Part shown: positions 12,581-24,900 of the stretch, one piece after another | Position numbering within the stretch: the first letter of the stretch is position 1 | Layout of the letters: the number at the start of each line of letters is the position of its first letter | Assembly: GCA_020698575.1 (NCBI GenBank) | Contig: CM036245.1 | Coordinates: forward strand, 37,191,148 to 37,255,147 | Direction: 5' to 3' | Length of the DNA: 64,000 bases | Source of the DNA: Bostrychus sinensis | Taxonomy: Eukaryota > Chordata > Actinopteri > Gobiiformes > Eleotridae | Notes under the pieces: model-generated | The model's database searches: none | The model's input: the letters and a program-made list of their open reading frames with translations, nothing else | Told to the model about the DNA's origin: nothing | Translations under genes and position numbers: made by a program

Positions 12581-14936
12581 GAAGAGAGCTGGCCTCCCTG
12601 TTAATAGCCCAGGAAATATTATCTGCTGGGGGACAGCTGCAGGCTCAGGACCCACAGACAGAGCAGTGGAGCAGGCTCATTATCTGAACACAGGGCACAC
12701 CACGCTCCCACACTCACAACCAGCCAGGGGAGAGGTTTCCATTCAGCCAGGGATGCTAGGAATAGGGAACAGGGCTTACTGGATATGCTACTATTTTTTT
12801 ATTTTATTTTTTTCAGACAGGAACATGCTTAATTTAGAATCCAGTGAACAGAAGGGAAGTGGTTCTAGGTCTGAAAACATAATTTTGAGTATGAAGCATG
12901 GTCATAGTCACCAGTAAGGCACTACAGTTGTTAAAATATTTGCAAAATTGAGAGGCAACCAACAATCTGGTGGTCATTAATTTCTAAAAGCTGAACTCTG
13001 TAACTGTTTTTTCACTGTTTCTGTCTCATTTTCTTCTCTGGAGCTCCCCCTACATTTTTGGAGAAAGGCACTGTCATACATACTCACTCCTATATGATGC
13101 CTGGCTCAGCTTCATATTTGTTTGTTTTTTTCTGCCATTCGGTCCACTCTGCCATGACAAAAATTGAGAAAATAAACCTATTGCTTGCTTGGTTTTTGGA
13201 TCTAACCGTGATATACCACTTTCTCGCAAGACTCGGAACTTCCAAAACCTTTACAAATCAGCCGGCAAGACTGATTTATTTCTCACTGTAACATCATATG
13301 ACTCTTCTTAAGAGGATGAGAGGAAGTAATCAAAACACGTCAAGGTACAAAAACACAGTACTGGTTTGATAAAACGAAAACTCTGTATTAAACTTTAAAA
13401 ACTTTGTGAACAAACGAGAGATCACCTGCACATACATCTTTTTAATGTTCATCTTACAGCAAGTTACAAGGTTAGCTTACTGTCATTCAACATCCCAAGA
13501 GTGAGTGAAATGTGCTTCTCAGCTCTATCATTGTATAGTTGGAGGTAATCTTGAAGAAATGGCATATTTCACATAACAAGCATTGTTAGAAGTCTGGCTG
13601 GTCAGAAATTTTAGTTTTCAAACTACCTTTGCTACCTTGGCTGAACCTAGCATTAGCTTTGAAATAGCAGTTGTTGGAACAGTGGCATATGCACAGGAAG
13701 GAGGTCAATTCCAAGCCTTATTTAAACCATGCCTGGGCCCAGAGGCACTTGCTTCCACCAGCGCTCCAGATCTCTCAGGCTTGTGTCGGAAGAGTCCGGT
13801 CTTTGTGTGCTGTCCAGATGAGCGTCCGCCCGTCTGCCTGTCTGTCTGGAAGTCTGTCCGGCTCCCTCACTTCGCAGAAAATCCCGGAGGAGTTTGTTTT
13901 CCAGCCACAGATGTTCCTGGGTTGTCTGCTGCACGGCACTCAGCTGTGTTTGCAACAAAGATGTGTCGGTTCGGAAGGGTTAGGAGGTGAAGGTAGCGGG
14001 GGGGGGGGGGCAGAGACGAGGAGGAATACGGGGTCAGAACGCTGTTGGTGTAAACACTGCACCATGGCCAGTTCTCCCCCTGGGCCTTTAGCCAGTCTAT
14101 AAACCAGCTGTGTTTAAAGTCAGTCCATTCTATTGGGCTTATTCCCAGAGAGATATGAGGATCTGCATGTTAGTTTACAGAATAGAAGTGAGCAAAGATA
14201 AGACATGGCTTGTATTCAGTTGAAAAAAAGGTTAAGTCCATTTACAACCACTTTTGCTTGACCTCTGTGTAAAAGACTGGAAGGAGATAAAAGATAGAGG
14301 GGCAAAAGATTAAGGACTTATTGGAGAGCTCAGACCTCACAGTCATCGACAAGAAGTATCTAAAATATTCATGTTACAAAAAATAAAATCATGTATAGAT
14401 TAAACTGGCAGACTAACAGCAAATAAATAAATGGTCACATTTATATATCTTCTACCTCCATGGGCACTCAAAGGAACTATTCATCCATTCACCAGGGTTC
14501 TTGCAGGTATCAGCAAGTCTAATTTAAAGCTTGTTAATGCCATTGTTCATGCCATTGTTAATGTGTTTAAGCCACAAGTATACAATCACTGCAGCTTAAA
14601 TTGTCAAGATTTATTTGCAGTAATTCAGTAATGCAGTTCATAAAGCACCAATGATGTTCTGATACATCTGATATTTGGGTGATTTAGTCCCACTGTCTAT
14701 TATGCTAGTGTAGGCTACAAAAATGGTAAAAGATTAACATATTTATATTTACAAATAAAACTAATAATGTCAGCAATTTTACTTCAAAATTGTTTCAGAT
14801 TTGAAATGCCTGTTGGAATCATATTTATTGACTTTTAATGCGCTGTGGGAACCCTACTTACTAACATAATTTAAGGTTAAGGTTCAGGTTGTTCATTCTC
14901 TGCATTTGACCCACCTTTCAGTGCCACTGGGGCAAC

Positions 14937-15215
14937 CTGTCAGGGGCTGGCAATGGGTGGCCGTGGTACAGCGCCCAGGGACCCTTCTCCAGATCTTGAG
15001 CTAGGATCCTGGTCAGGAGTACCTCGCTGGAGCCTATTGTGCATGTCTAGAGGTTGATGTTGGAAACCGGAGTAACTGGAAGAAACCCACCCAGACACGA
15101 GGAGAATATGCAAACTCCACACAGAAAGGCCCCACATGGTCTGGAAATCAAACCCAGGACCTTCTTGCTGTGAGGCAAAAGGGCTAACCACTAAGCCACC
15201 GTGCCGCCTACACAC
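14937..15215 (-). mobile_element. SINE with L2-like tail, minus strand
   Basis: On the minus strand it begins with 'ggcggcacggtggcttagtg', then a tRNA-like body, 'tgtggggcctttctgtgtgg' and 'agtttgcatattctcctcgt', the typical tRNA-headed, L2-tailed fish SINE pattern. The copy at 58527 is the same type on the plus strand. Confidence 0.75.
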
Positions 15216-16189
15216 ACATTCATAGACTGGTGTACACAGACACTGCAGGACAAGGAGGTAATAAGCAACAGTGGGAGCGGAGATTAAACTGCCAAACTTT
15301 GGGTTAGAGGGTGAGCATCTGTATCAACTGAGCTACTGTGGCCATTATTAAGGGTGAATTAACCCAAACTGAAAATAGATTTTTGAGAATTTAGAATCTA
15401 TTCAGAATCTCCAAAGATATGAATCTCGCTTTTTAAATGAAATGATTTCCTAAGCCACAGTGAATCACATAGTCCAGGTGTGTGATTGAAATGATTTTAA
15501 ATGGCAGCTCCCCAATTTGAATAAGACTTTAATATGTTGTTTATAACCAGACCAAGGCAATAATTCAGTTTTCTCTACCGGCATGTAACTGTAACTGTAC
15601 TTGGCCTCAGTTACTATGTGTTTCCTCAGATGGGATGTTAAGCACTTACATTCCTGCATAACTGTCTCTGCTTTCAAAATGAGCTCACACTGCACAGCTG
15701 CAGTGATGAGTCTAGGACTTGGACGAGACCTGGTGCAGAAAATTGAAGGTCTCTTCAAGATAATGAGTATTATGTAGTGTAGCCGTCATTCTTTTGTTTG
15801 CAATAGCAGACTGTGGAAGCTATTAGGAAAACCTTTGTCCTTTAAAAGCCGCTTCCTTCTGTCGATCGGAGTCCGTGTTCAAGAAGCAGGAGGCTGTGTC
15901 CGGGCTCAGCGGCAACCAATTAAGTGCTTAAAGCGTTAAGGGAGGAATTTGTAGCTGTCAGTAGGTGAGGGGGTCCCGGGGTGAGCCTGACTTTGATCTG
16001 AGCCTGAGGTGACTGTGGAAAAAGAAGTGGAAGAGTGTGAGACAATGGACGCCAAAGCTTGTTTCTGTACATTATTTTTGTTTTTTCATGAAAAGATACA
16101 AAGCTGGTCATTGACTCTGTGTGTGGTCGGAATTTACAGGTCGTGTTTTCATGTTTTATGTATGTGCTTGTGTATACAGTCCAGCTGGG

Positions 16190-16515
16190 AAAATGATTAC
16201 TGAGGATGTCGCTCAAGAAAATGTTGTTGGATTGTTATTACTTTCCTCTTTCTCAGGGGCATTGCAATGGGGGAGGTTAAATGGGTAACTGGCTAGGGCC
16301 CCAAGTCAAAAGGTGCCGCCTAGATGTATATTTTGGGGGGTAATTATATGTATGGGGGCTAAAATGATTTCTGAGGATGTCTGTAAAGAAAACATTGTTG
16401 GATTTTCATTAGTTTCATCTTTCTCAGCAGGGCTGCCACAGGGTTGGTCAAATGGGTAACTGGCTAGGACCCGAAGTCAAAAGGGGCCCCTGACATATAT
16501 TTTTCATATATTTAT
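16190..16515 (+). repeat. 171-bp tandem duplication
   Basis: Two units start with 'aaaatgattactgaggatgt' (16190) and 'aaaatgatttctgaggatgt' (16361) and share 'aaatgggtaactggctagg' and 'aagtcaaaaggngcc'. They have diverged by scattered substitutions. Confidence 0.8.
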
Positions 16516-16599
16516 CAGCAGACCTTTGCTTTTCAAGAGTTAAATGTGCACAGTCACTCCACTGTAATGTTTTAAAAGAACCTGTTGCAAAGAGAGGCT

Positions 16600-17111
16600 A
16601 GCCAAAGGCTAAAAACTTTTTTTTTGAAGCTTTTGAACCTTTGCGTTAGTATTTCACATTTTATAACATAAAACACTTATCTAATACAGATGTTCTCCTT
16701 TGTAGTTGACAAAGTTGGTAGGATTTGTGCTGAACGGTGACGGTTAAAAAGAGCATGGCTATTTAGCATGGCTATTAGCAAAATTATGCTGACAGATAGA
16801 TAAATGAGCTGACTGCTTCATACTGGCCACAGTTTTAGCGCTGAAATGATCATTACAAGTCGGTGTACGGTGATGTGTATGGGCTTTAAAACAGTGCAGG
16901 AGAAGGCAAGGCTTAACCGGTCTATGAAGAGCAGCAAGACCGAGCGTTTTCAGCTCTTGAGAAGGGCAGCACCTTAGCATACAGGATTACTCAAACATAA
17001 ATAAATAAATGGTACAAAATACTACTCCAAATCTGTATTTGCGGTGAAAACAACATAATGACATGGTTAAAAGCTCAGAAACGTTGATTTAGCAGAATAG
17101 CAGACCTTTAA
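16600..17111. mobile_element. TTAA-family MITE (subfamily B), diverged copy
   Basis: It shares 'gaccgagcgttttcagctct', 'tgagaagggcagcac', 'acaggattactcaaacat' and an end 'agacctttaa' with the full copy at 51419-51940. Confidence 0.65.
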
Positions 17112-17479
17112 AGTACTATTAAGTAACTTTGAATCTAGAAGCATGCAACTAGTTTGGCCTTTTTGGCTGCTTCTTTCTCTTTCTGAACTTGGAACTGGCA
17201 ATAAGAGGCTGGAGATTTTGGCACACTTGTCTGCATATCGAAACCCTGACTGAACAGGCTTCTGAATCTATTTTATTTATATACTGTATTTTTGTGGCTG
17301 AATAAGAATTTTTGATGAATCTCTCACTCTCTTTGTGGAAATGACCTTAAAACCAGCCCATTTTATCTAAAAATCTATATACATTTGTATAGTTTAAGGT
17401 CGGCATATACTGTATTTTAAATTAGCAAATATGCTTTATTGCAGTTGACTATCATGCAGTATATCAGACCTTGGAATAC

Positions 17480-17900
17480 TTTTACCCTGGTAATGAAAAT
17501 GTACTTCGGCGACATCCCTCTCCAGCTCTTTCAACACTGGAAATCGATGCAAATTACCGCTCGATCATATCAGCGCGCAGCCCTTACACAGATCTAACAC
17601 AGGCTTCCATCTTGTCGGGCAGCGGTGCGGAGTAGATGTAAACACCGGCTGTGAGGGGGAGATGAAAAGGCCATGATGGAGAGGTGTGGACAGATTCGGT
17701 GTGTGTTTGCACTCATATTAATACCAGCCCTGTGTGTGGGGCCCTGTTAATGAATAGGAAGGTCATTGCTCTGGCTGATGGGCCCTGATAATGTAAATGT
17801 TCCTGCTGTGGTTGTAAAGCACGCTGCAAGATTAGGAGATTGTGTCAAAGGAAGCATGCAATCAAATATAGGAGGAATTTAGCTTTGTAATAGTAGCACT
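17480..17900. promoter_or_regulatory. candidate conserved noncoding block with octamer and Onecut-like motifs
   Basis: Repeat-poor and GC-richer than its surroundings. It contains ATGCAAATTA (17547-17556), an exact POU octamer with an ATTA core, overlapping ATCGAT. Enhancer function is only an inference. Confidence 0.25.
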
Positions 17901-18117
17901 AAAGCACGAGGAGCTGAGGCCTGGACATCAGACTTTAGATTTTGTGGTGAGCAGAGACAGATGATGGACAAAAAGACTGTCAGTACTGTTACATGCACAG
18001 CTAACCTATTGTGTCGCAGAAAACTTTTTCAGCTTATTAGTAGTGGGCCATTTCTGGTTGACCTACGACATCACAGTTAGAAGTCAGTCGGCTTCTTCTA
18101 TTTGACTTCCAGGTCAG

Positions 18118-18410
18118 GACCTGTCAAAAAATGCCATTTTGGGTCATGTCTGTTTTCAAATGGACAAATTATGCCTGAGTAAGTACTTCCGGGGGTATTT
18201 TTGGACAGTTCTGAGGCATTTTAAGGTAATTTTGAGCATGCTCAAAATTTGGTCAAGTTTGGTCCCAGACAGACCTGTCAAAAAAGGTCATTTTGGGTGT
18301 TGTCTGTTTTCGCAGAGAGAAATGTTCAAATGGACAAATTATCCACAGATATGTACTTCAAGGGGGATTTTGGACAGATCTGAGGCATTTTAAGACAGTT
18401 TTGAGCATGT
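18118..18410 (+). repeat. 154-bp tandem duplication just upstream of the first Ig2 exon
   Basis: 'gacctgtcaaaaaatgccat' (18118) and 'gacctgtcaaaaaaggtcat' (18272) start two units that share 'caaatggacaaattat' and 'ctgaggcattttaag'. The second ends about 165 bp before the exon. Confidence 0.8.
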
Positions 18411-18573
18411 CTGCTTGTCTCCTCTGTGCATCTGTGAATTATTTCCTCTGTTCAAATAAATATTAGTAAATGATACTGAATGAATGTGAGTGAATGGTTG
18501 GAACTGTCAGCTTAGCATATATCATAATAAATGTTGCATATGTACTAAATGGTCCTCTCCTTGTGTTTTGCAG

Positions 18574-18731
18574 TCTTGCGTGACGACTTCCGACAGAACC
18601 CTGCAGATGTGATCGTGGCGGCGGGAGAACCAGCTGTTTTGGAATGCCAGCCTCCTCGGGGACATCCAGAACCCACTATATCCTGGAAAAAGGACGGAGT
18701 GAACATCGACGACCGGGATGAGCGAATCACG
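18574..18731 (+). CDS. robo1: robo1 exon: first half of Ig2
   Basis: The exon follows TTTTGCAG and ends before GTAAGA. It starts with two bases completing a codon from the upstream Ig1 exon and ends at a codon boundary (158 nt). It reads LRDDFRQNPADVIVAAGEP, then LECQPPRGHPEPTISWKKDG, closing with DDRDERIT. The LEC cysteine and ISW tryptophan are the first disulphide cysteine and the core tryptophan of the Ig2 fold. In the Robo family Ig1 and Ig2 are the Slit-proximal domains, so this exon should sit next to the ligand-binding face. The previous exon is not in the window, so the upstream intron is longer than 18.5 kb. This is the most conserved Robo stretch here. Confidence 0.95.
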
Positions 18732-19602
18732 GTAAGACTTGGGCATGAGCAGTTTATCTGTATGGCAGGCAGTCCAAATCATTACCTCCACCTCCAAGTA
18801 TTTGCACAAGGTTTGATTATTTTGGCTCATTATTCACATCTTGCAATTAGGCCAACCCAGCGCAGCTCATTTTGGAGGCTGCACACTTTAATGACTGAGG
18901 TATGGAATCACTCCTGGCCCATTAGTCTGCAGCAGTGCATTGATTAGAGAAGGGGCCTGCTGATGGAATCAACTTGGAGATGTGCACATCACGGAAGAGA
19001 GACTAGCCGAAGCTGGATCAAAGAGAGGGGCTTGTTCTCGCAGTGGGGGCCACTGCGGAATCCAAGCAGCTCCTAAAGTTTGATTTACCTCCAAACAAGT
19101 CATTACTCAGCTTTAATTAGAGCGAGAAAGAGACAGACCAGTGAGTGGTGAGGTACTTGTCAGACTGTGTGAGGTGGAAAGAACTTTAAATGTTGGAGTT
19201 CTGAGCAGACACACATTTGTCACATGGTTTATGAATCTATTACTAAATACAAACAAACACCGAAATGGATTATGCAGTTAAAAAGACCATGTCAAGACAT
19301 TGTGGCATATATGGGGCCACAGTGGCTCAGGAGGTAGAGCAGTCATCCTAGGTTGGTGGTTCAAATCCCAACCAGTGAATATTGTCAGTGTGTACAAGAC
19401 ACTTCACCTTGCTTATATAAATGTGTTAGTGTGATTTTATGTGTTTGGTGGTGGTCAGAGAGGCCGTAAGTGCAGAATGGCAGCCAGGTCTTTGTCAGTC
19501 TGCCCCAGGGCAGCTGTGGCTATTACTGCTGTAGCTCATAAATAAATGAATAATGCACTGCAAACTTTGAGTGTCCAGAAAGGTGCTTTATGGACCCCAG
19601 TG

Positions 19603-19633
<31 letters not shown>

Positions 19634-21884
19634 TCTTTTTTTTTTTTCTTTCTTTTTTTTTCTGAAAGACAAAGCATTGGCAATAAATACAATCAATTTG
19701 CTGCTGAAGTTAATTCAACTAAAACAGTTCAATCTGGTCTGGTAGTCAGAGGCTGTTGAGAGAGCCTACCCTTGGATGTTTTTTTTTTTGTTTTTTTTCA
19801 TTTAACCTTTATTTTACCAGGTAGAACATTAAGAACAAATTCTTATTTACAGTGTTGACCTGGAAGTGCTCACTTTCCACTTGAAGGGAAAGGGAAGAGG
19901 GGAGCAATCATAAAATATACACATATACATGAAGACATTAAAATATTATTAATTAGTAAAACATTTACACGAGTCCGTAAAAAATGTTCTTTAATCTGCT
20001 TTTTAAGGCAGAAAGTGAGATCATCAAATCCACATGAAGTGTATTTTGATACAATTTCCAATCATTTGCAGCAGCAAAACGAAAAGAAATCAGGCCAAAA
20101 GATGATTCTGTTTTAACCACACCCTGTGCTTAAAACAGATCAGTCAAGCATAACGTTATATCTACCTGCCTATTAGTTCACAGTGTTAAGTGTTATGACT
20201 GCTTAATACAGTATGTAAAGCCATATTGCTCCCCAGGTGCATCATCCTCGGACCACTTTTGATAGATCCTGACCACTGCAGACTGAGAACATCCCACAAG
20301 AGCTGCAATTTTGCTCTGGCCCAGATTTCTATAGCCATCACAATTTGGCCCATGTCAAACTCACTCAAATCCTTTCACTTTACACCTTTTTTCTGCTTCT
20401 ATCTAATAAATCCACTCTGAGAACAATATGTCCACTTGCTGCCTCATATCCCACCCACAAACAAGCGCCATGATAGAGAGATAATTTGTGTTATTTACTT
20501 CACCCGTCTGTGGTCATAATCTAATGCCTGATATATGTATGGGCTATATCATTATGATGCATCAATAGTTAGTCAAACATTTTTTTAACAAAACATTTTA
20601 AGGCCCTTCCCATGTGCAGAACCAACTGCATCTTGTCGTTAGACCGGTTTTGTTTTAGGATGTAACTGTTGTGTTATATTTGTTACCCAAATATGTAAAA
20701 CCTATTTTATAGATCTACTGCAACTGAATGAATGGACAAACCACCACTTACATTATGACTATGTTAAACATTTCATGATGAAGTTTAGCTGTAGTAGCAT
20801 AACCCTTGGCATGCTCTGAGAGGTCAAAGGTTAATTTCATTTGGTGCATAAACAAATAAACTAATTGATACAACATAGCACTAACTAGCACTACTGAATT
20901 AGCTTAAGCATAACTTACAATTACATAGCGTAGCATCTTTAATTTAATATGCTTGAGAGGATTAACTGTGTTTTAAGTCTCTACTAAAAGGAGCTATTTG
21001 ATGTCTCAGTGACTTTATTGCTACATACTGAAGTTCCTAGAAGGCACTTTTAGCCAAACAGGAAGAGTCTGTTAGCTGTGTTTGAGTGTCTAGAATGAAC
21101 TTACACTGTTATGGAAAACCAAAAGTCCTGAGTCAGCTTTCAGCAGGTAGTACGAGGGGAAGGTACCACTTAGTCTGGTTCCCATTTCCATAATCTGTCT
21201 GCGAGGGCTTTAAGCTTGTGGCCAAGGACCATGTAGTCATTCTGCAAGTGCTGACGACGGCCAACTTCACAGCACAGTCATGGAAAATCAAATCCCCCCA
21301 CATAATAAATACAAGCTCCTAATAAAGACCTTCCACTCTGCAAGGCCTTGGGCACAGTGCTGAAACCCAAAGCTATAGTTGTGCTCGATACATTTTCATT
21401 ACAGGGCTAAGTCGGGGCAGTGATTTATCGCTCTTGGCTATCTCCGGCAGTGGACTGTACTGTACTGTGCACAGAGCAAGGATTCTCTCGACACAGTTTT
21501 TTTCTTTTCTGCACAAGTATAAGATTAGGAGTCCGTGCGTGGCCCCAGAGCAGGGTAATTGAAAGAAACAAGCGAGTAATCTAGTTTAGGGAGAATCAAA
21601 TCATATCTGTGCCTGATGTCAGGCAGTGGTTGATAAGCACGAGAGCCGTATGCCACGTCATGGAAGTGGAGCAGAGCAGGAATTTGTTTATGTCTGTGGT
21701 TTAGGCATATTAAGGAAGATGCAGCTGTGGATGATGATACAGGAAATAAAACAGGACATTTTTGTTAGTTGTGTCATTTTAGGGTCGACATTTAATCTAG
21801 GTCTAATTAATCACAGTAACAGCCTCTTAAACTAGAACAGTATGCAGTTTTTGTTTCTTGGATTTGGTGAAAACCATTACTCTA

Positions 21885-21943
<59 letters not shown>

Positions 21944-24900
21944 GTGTCTTGTTCATAGACATAATGGCACAAAGCAATATTGGTAGCAGGGACAAGATAA
22001 CAAGATCCTAAAGGCTTTATTATTAATGTTTGAATATGTTGGTACGCTCCAGAAAGATGTGCCCCCTCTGGCTGTTGAATGAATGGCTGTTGAATGAGTG
22101 TGGCCCTGGATAGATATTTTTACATGGAAGAATTTTTTTTTTTAGAAAAACATGCAGGTAGGTGGAAGATCTACCCAGATTTTATTATTTTTTCAGCTTT
22201 TAACCAAGGTATAATGTTGTACTGAAAACGCTCGGTCTCACAATGCCACATAGAATTGTGAAACCAGGAAGTGCTCCTGCACATTTATTAAAGCCTATAC
22301 ACTGTCACTTTACTTATTCTAATCATTTCAGCCAGGGGCGTAGCTAGGATTTTTTTACTGGGGGGGGCAGCTGTCATTTTGGCACATGGCAGATTATTAT
22401 TATAGGACTAATACAAAAAAAAAAAAGTGAATTAGCTTCTGTTTTAACAAATCCATTTATTTGGATCGAGTTAGAGACCTGGTTTTATGGTTTGCGGAAG
22501 TAAGGAGCTGAGCCATGATGTCTGCAGTACACAGGAGGTTAAGCATTTAAATAAATATACAACCCTCCCCCAGGGAAAAAATCAAAATAATAGACAATAT
22601 TTGCTGTATCCTGGTGCATTTTAGAGTGTTTTAGCTGACTATAGAGTGAGTTAAACAATATGCATATGTTTGGGAGAGCTGAACTGTCTGGAAGTATTTT
22701 GTCGGTAATTAGTGCAATGTGTTAGATATTTTGGCTTTAACAAACTTACAACAACTTACTAAGTAACAACTAACAACTTTGCCTACATCACAACTTTTCA
22801 TGACTGAGCCTCTCACAGTCTGTGCTCTGTCTCCAGTCTGCACATCACAGAACTCTCTGCTAACACCACAGACAGCTGGCACACTCAAATATGTAGGCAT
22901 ATTTTACTGTAACAATTCATCTCAAATAATTATGAAATGCAAATAAATTATTCATAAACGAAAGAAAAAACGAACCAAAAGAGTTTGGAAGACTGATTTC
23001 AGCGCTTAAATTGTCGTCATTACAAAGCAGTCAAATCATTTATCTACTGTATCTGTTAGCACCATGATGCTAATAGCCATGCTAAATAGCCATTTTATGT
23101 TCTGTCCATTTCCATTCCCATTTCCTTATACATATACATTATATGAAATTATAAAACGTGAAATATTAATGTGAATGTGAATACAAAACTATTACAAAAA
23201 GCCTGATCAAATAAATAAATACATACTATACTTGTTTGATTTTAGGTGCAAATGTTTATTACTGATCATTTTATTGAGACATACACCCAAATTCTGAAAC
23301 ATGTACTCAAATTCTGACACATCATCCCCTTAGAAGTGCACGGCTCGATCTGCATTCTGGGTAACTCAGAGATATTTAGGTTTAAAGTTTTGACCATGAA
23401 AAAAGCAAAACTGATATGATGAACAAATGTCTTTATTGCATAGGAATCTTTGAGACTTTTGAAGTGGGACTTTTGAAGTAGAACATTCTAATTCTGAATA
23501 CTCAAAATTCAGTTGGAGTTATAAGGTTCTAGCTTACAAAACGTACAGAGATGAATAAGTTTTGTTTCAGGCATCAAATAACTATTTTTAAGTATACTTC
23601 ACACATTTGAAACTAAAATGCAAAACACTTTGACAATATTTAACATTGAATTTGTTGGCACTCAAAGTATTTCAAAGTGCAACACGATGTACTTTTATAC
23701 ACTGTTTTTACTTTTCCTATGTATATATAATAGAGCTCAGAAGCAACATTAGAACAGACACAAAAAAAGGCAGTTAGTTTTATAGATCTGGAAAATAAGA
23801 GCTGAAAATATGAAAAATGTGGAGAGTAAGTTAACTGTAGAGCTATTATATATACATAGGAAAAGTAAAAACAGTGTATAAAAGTACATCGTGCTGCACT
23901 TTGAAATTTTGTCAATTTTGAGTTAATTTTGATAAAAATGTCAGATATAACCTTTTAATTCTAAGAAGACGTCACGCACCCAAATTCAGAAATATGCATC
24001 CCAATTTAGAAACACACTCCTTGAAGCCATGTTTTTGACATGAATTTTCTATTTTTTAAAGTACACTAGCCAGCTTAAAAGCAGCTATGCTTTTTAAAAT
24101 TGGCTTCATTAATTGTCCAACATTTTGCGACCACTTTTTATTTATATATATATTTGTTCATTAAGTATGCTGAATTCTCTATTCTAAATTCAGCATTTCA
24201 AATTAAGGCAAGATGTTTTAAGGACACAGCAACTTGGTTTCAACCCGCTGCCTCTCCCCTTTCCACATGGCCTTTTCCAAATATTGCAGCGTTTTTCAGC
24301 TCAAGCGAACACATCCCCCGCACGCCTGAACTGAGGGCTCCCTGCTGGACATGTGATTCGGAGCAGCCATGGGTGAAATCCCGGGAGTGCAGCCTGTAAA
24401 CACTCACTTTTACACAAACTAAATGAGTCAAAGTTGCAGCCTGTAGCGGAAGCGTTAGGCCCGCTGTGAGCTGCGGCTGGGTCTGTTGGAACCAGCTGGT
24501 CCCGCTCTCTGTAAACTTCCCCATCATGCGCAGAGCCTCCCGGAGTGACTGTTCCCAAATGGCCACTTTAAAAGTAGCCGTCATGTATGATGGTGAAGTG
24601 TGTGTAAGCACTAGTGGTGACAGAGTCTGGTTGGTGTCCGGTGGAGGCCATGGCACTTGAAATAAAGGAAGTAAATGAAAAATGCCGTTTTATGCTAATA
24701 ATAATAATAATGGATTTGATTTATATTGTGCTTTACAAGCTTCTCAAGTTTCTGAAAGCACTTTACATGAGTCCATTATTCTTTCACTCCTCAGTCACAC
24801 TTGGTAGTGATAAGCTACTTCTCTAACCACAGCTGTCCTGCCGCCAATCTGCGCCTTTGGCCCATCTGACCACCGCCAAACACAGTCACACTGACACATT

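Larger units (their letters stand above)
1..18573 (+). other. intron upstream of the first robo1 exon seen (Ig1-Ig2 intron, 5' end outside window)
   Basis: No Robo Ig1 coding sequence is visible in any frame here. The open frames present are short and lack family features. The stretch holds SINE pieces, simple repeats, the duplicated SINE and minisatellite at about 6880-7615, a small hAT-like MITE, two tandem duplications, and several GC-richer repeat-poor blocks (about 11130-11520, 13740-14100, 15840-16030, 17480-17900). Confidence 0.8.

Noticed and set aside
1..18573. Search for the robo Ig1 exon and signal peptide
   Set aside because: No frame contains the expected Ig1 features, so these exons are placed outside the window.
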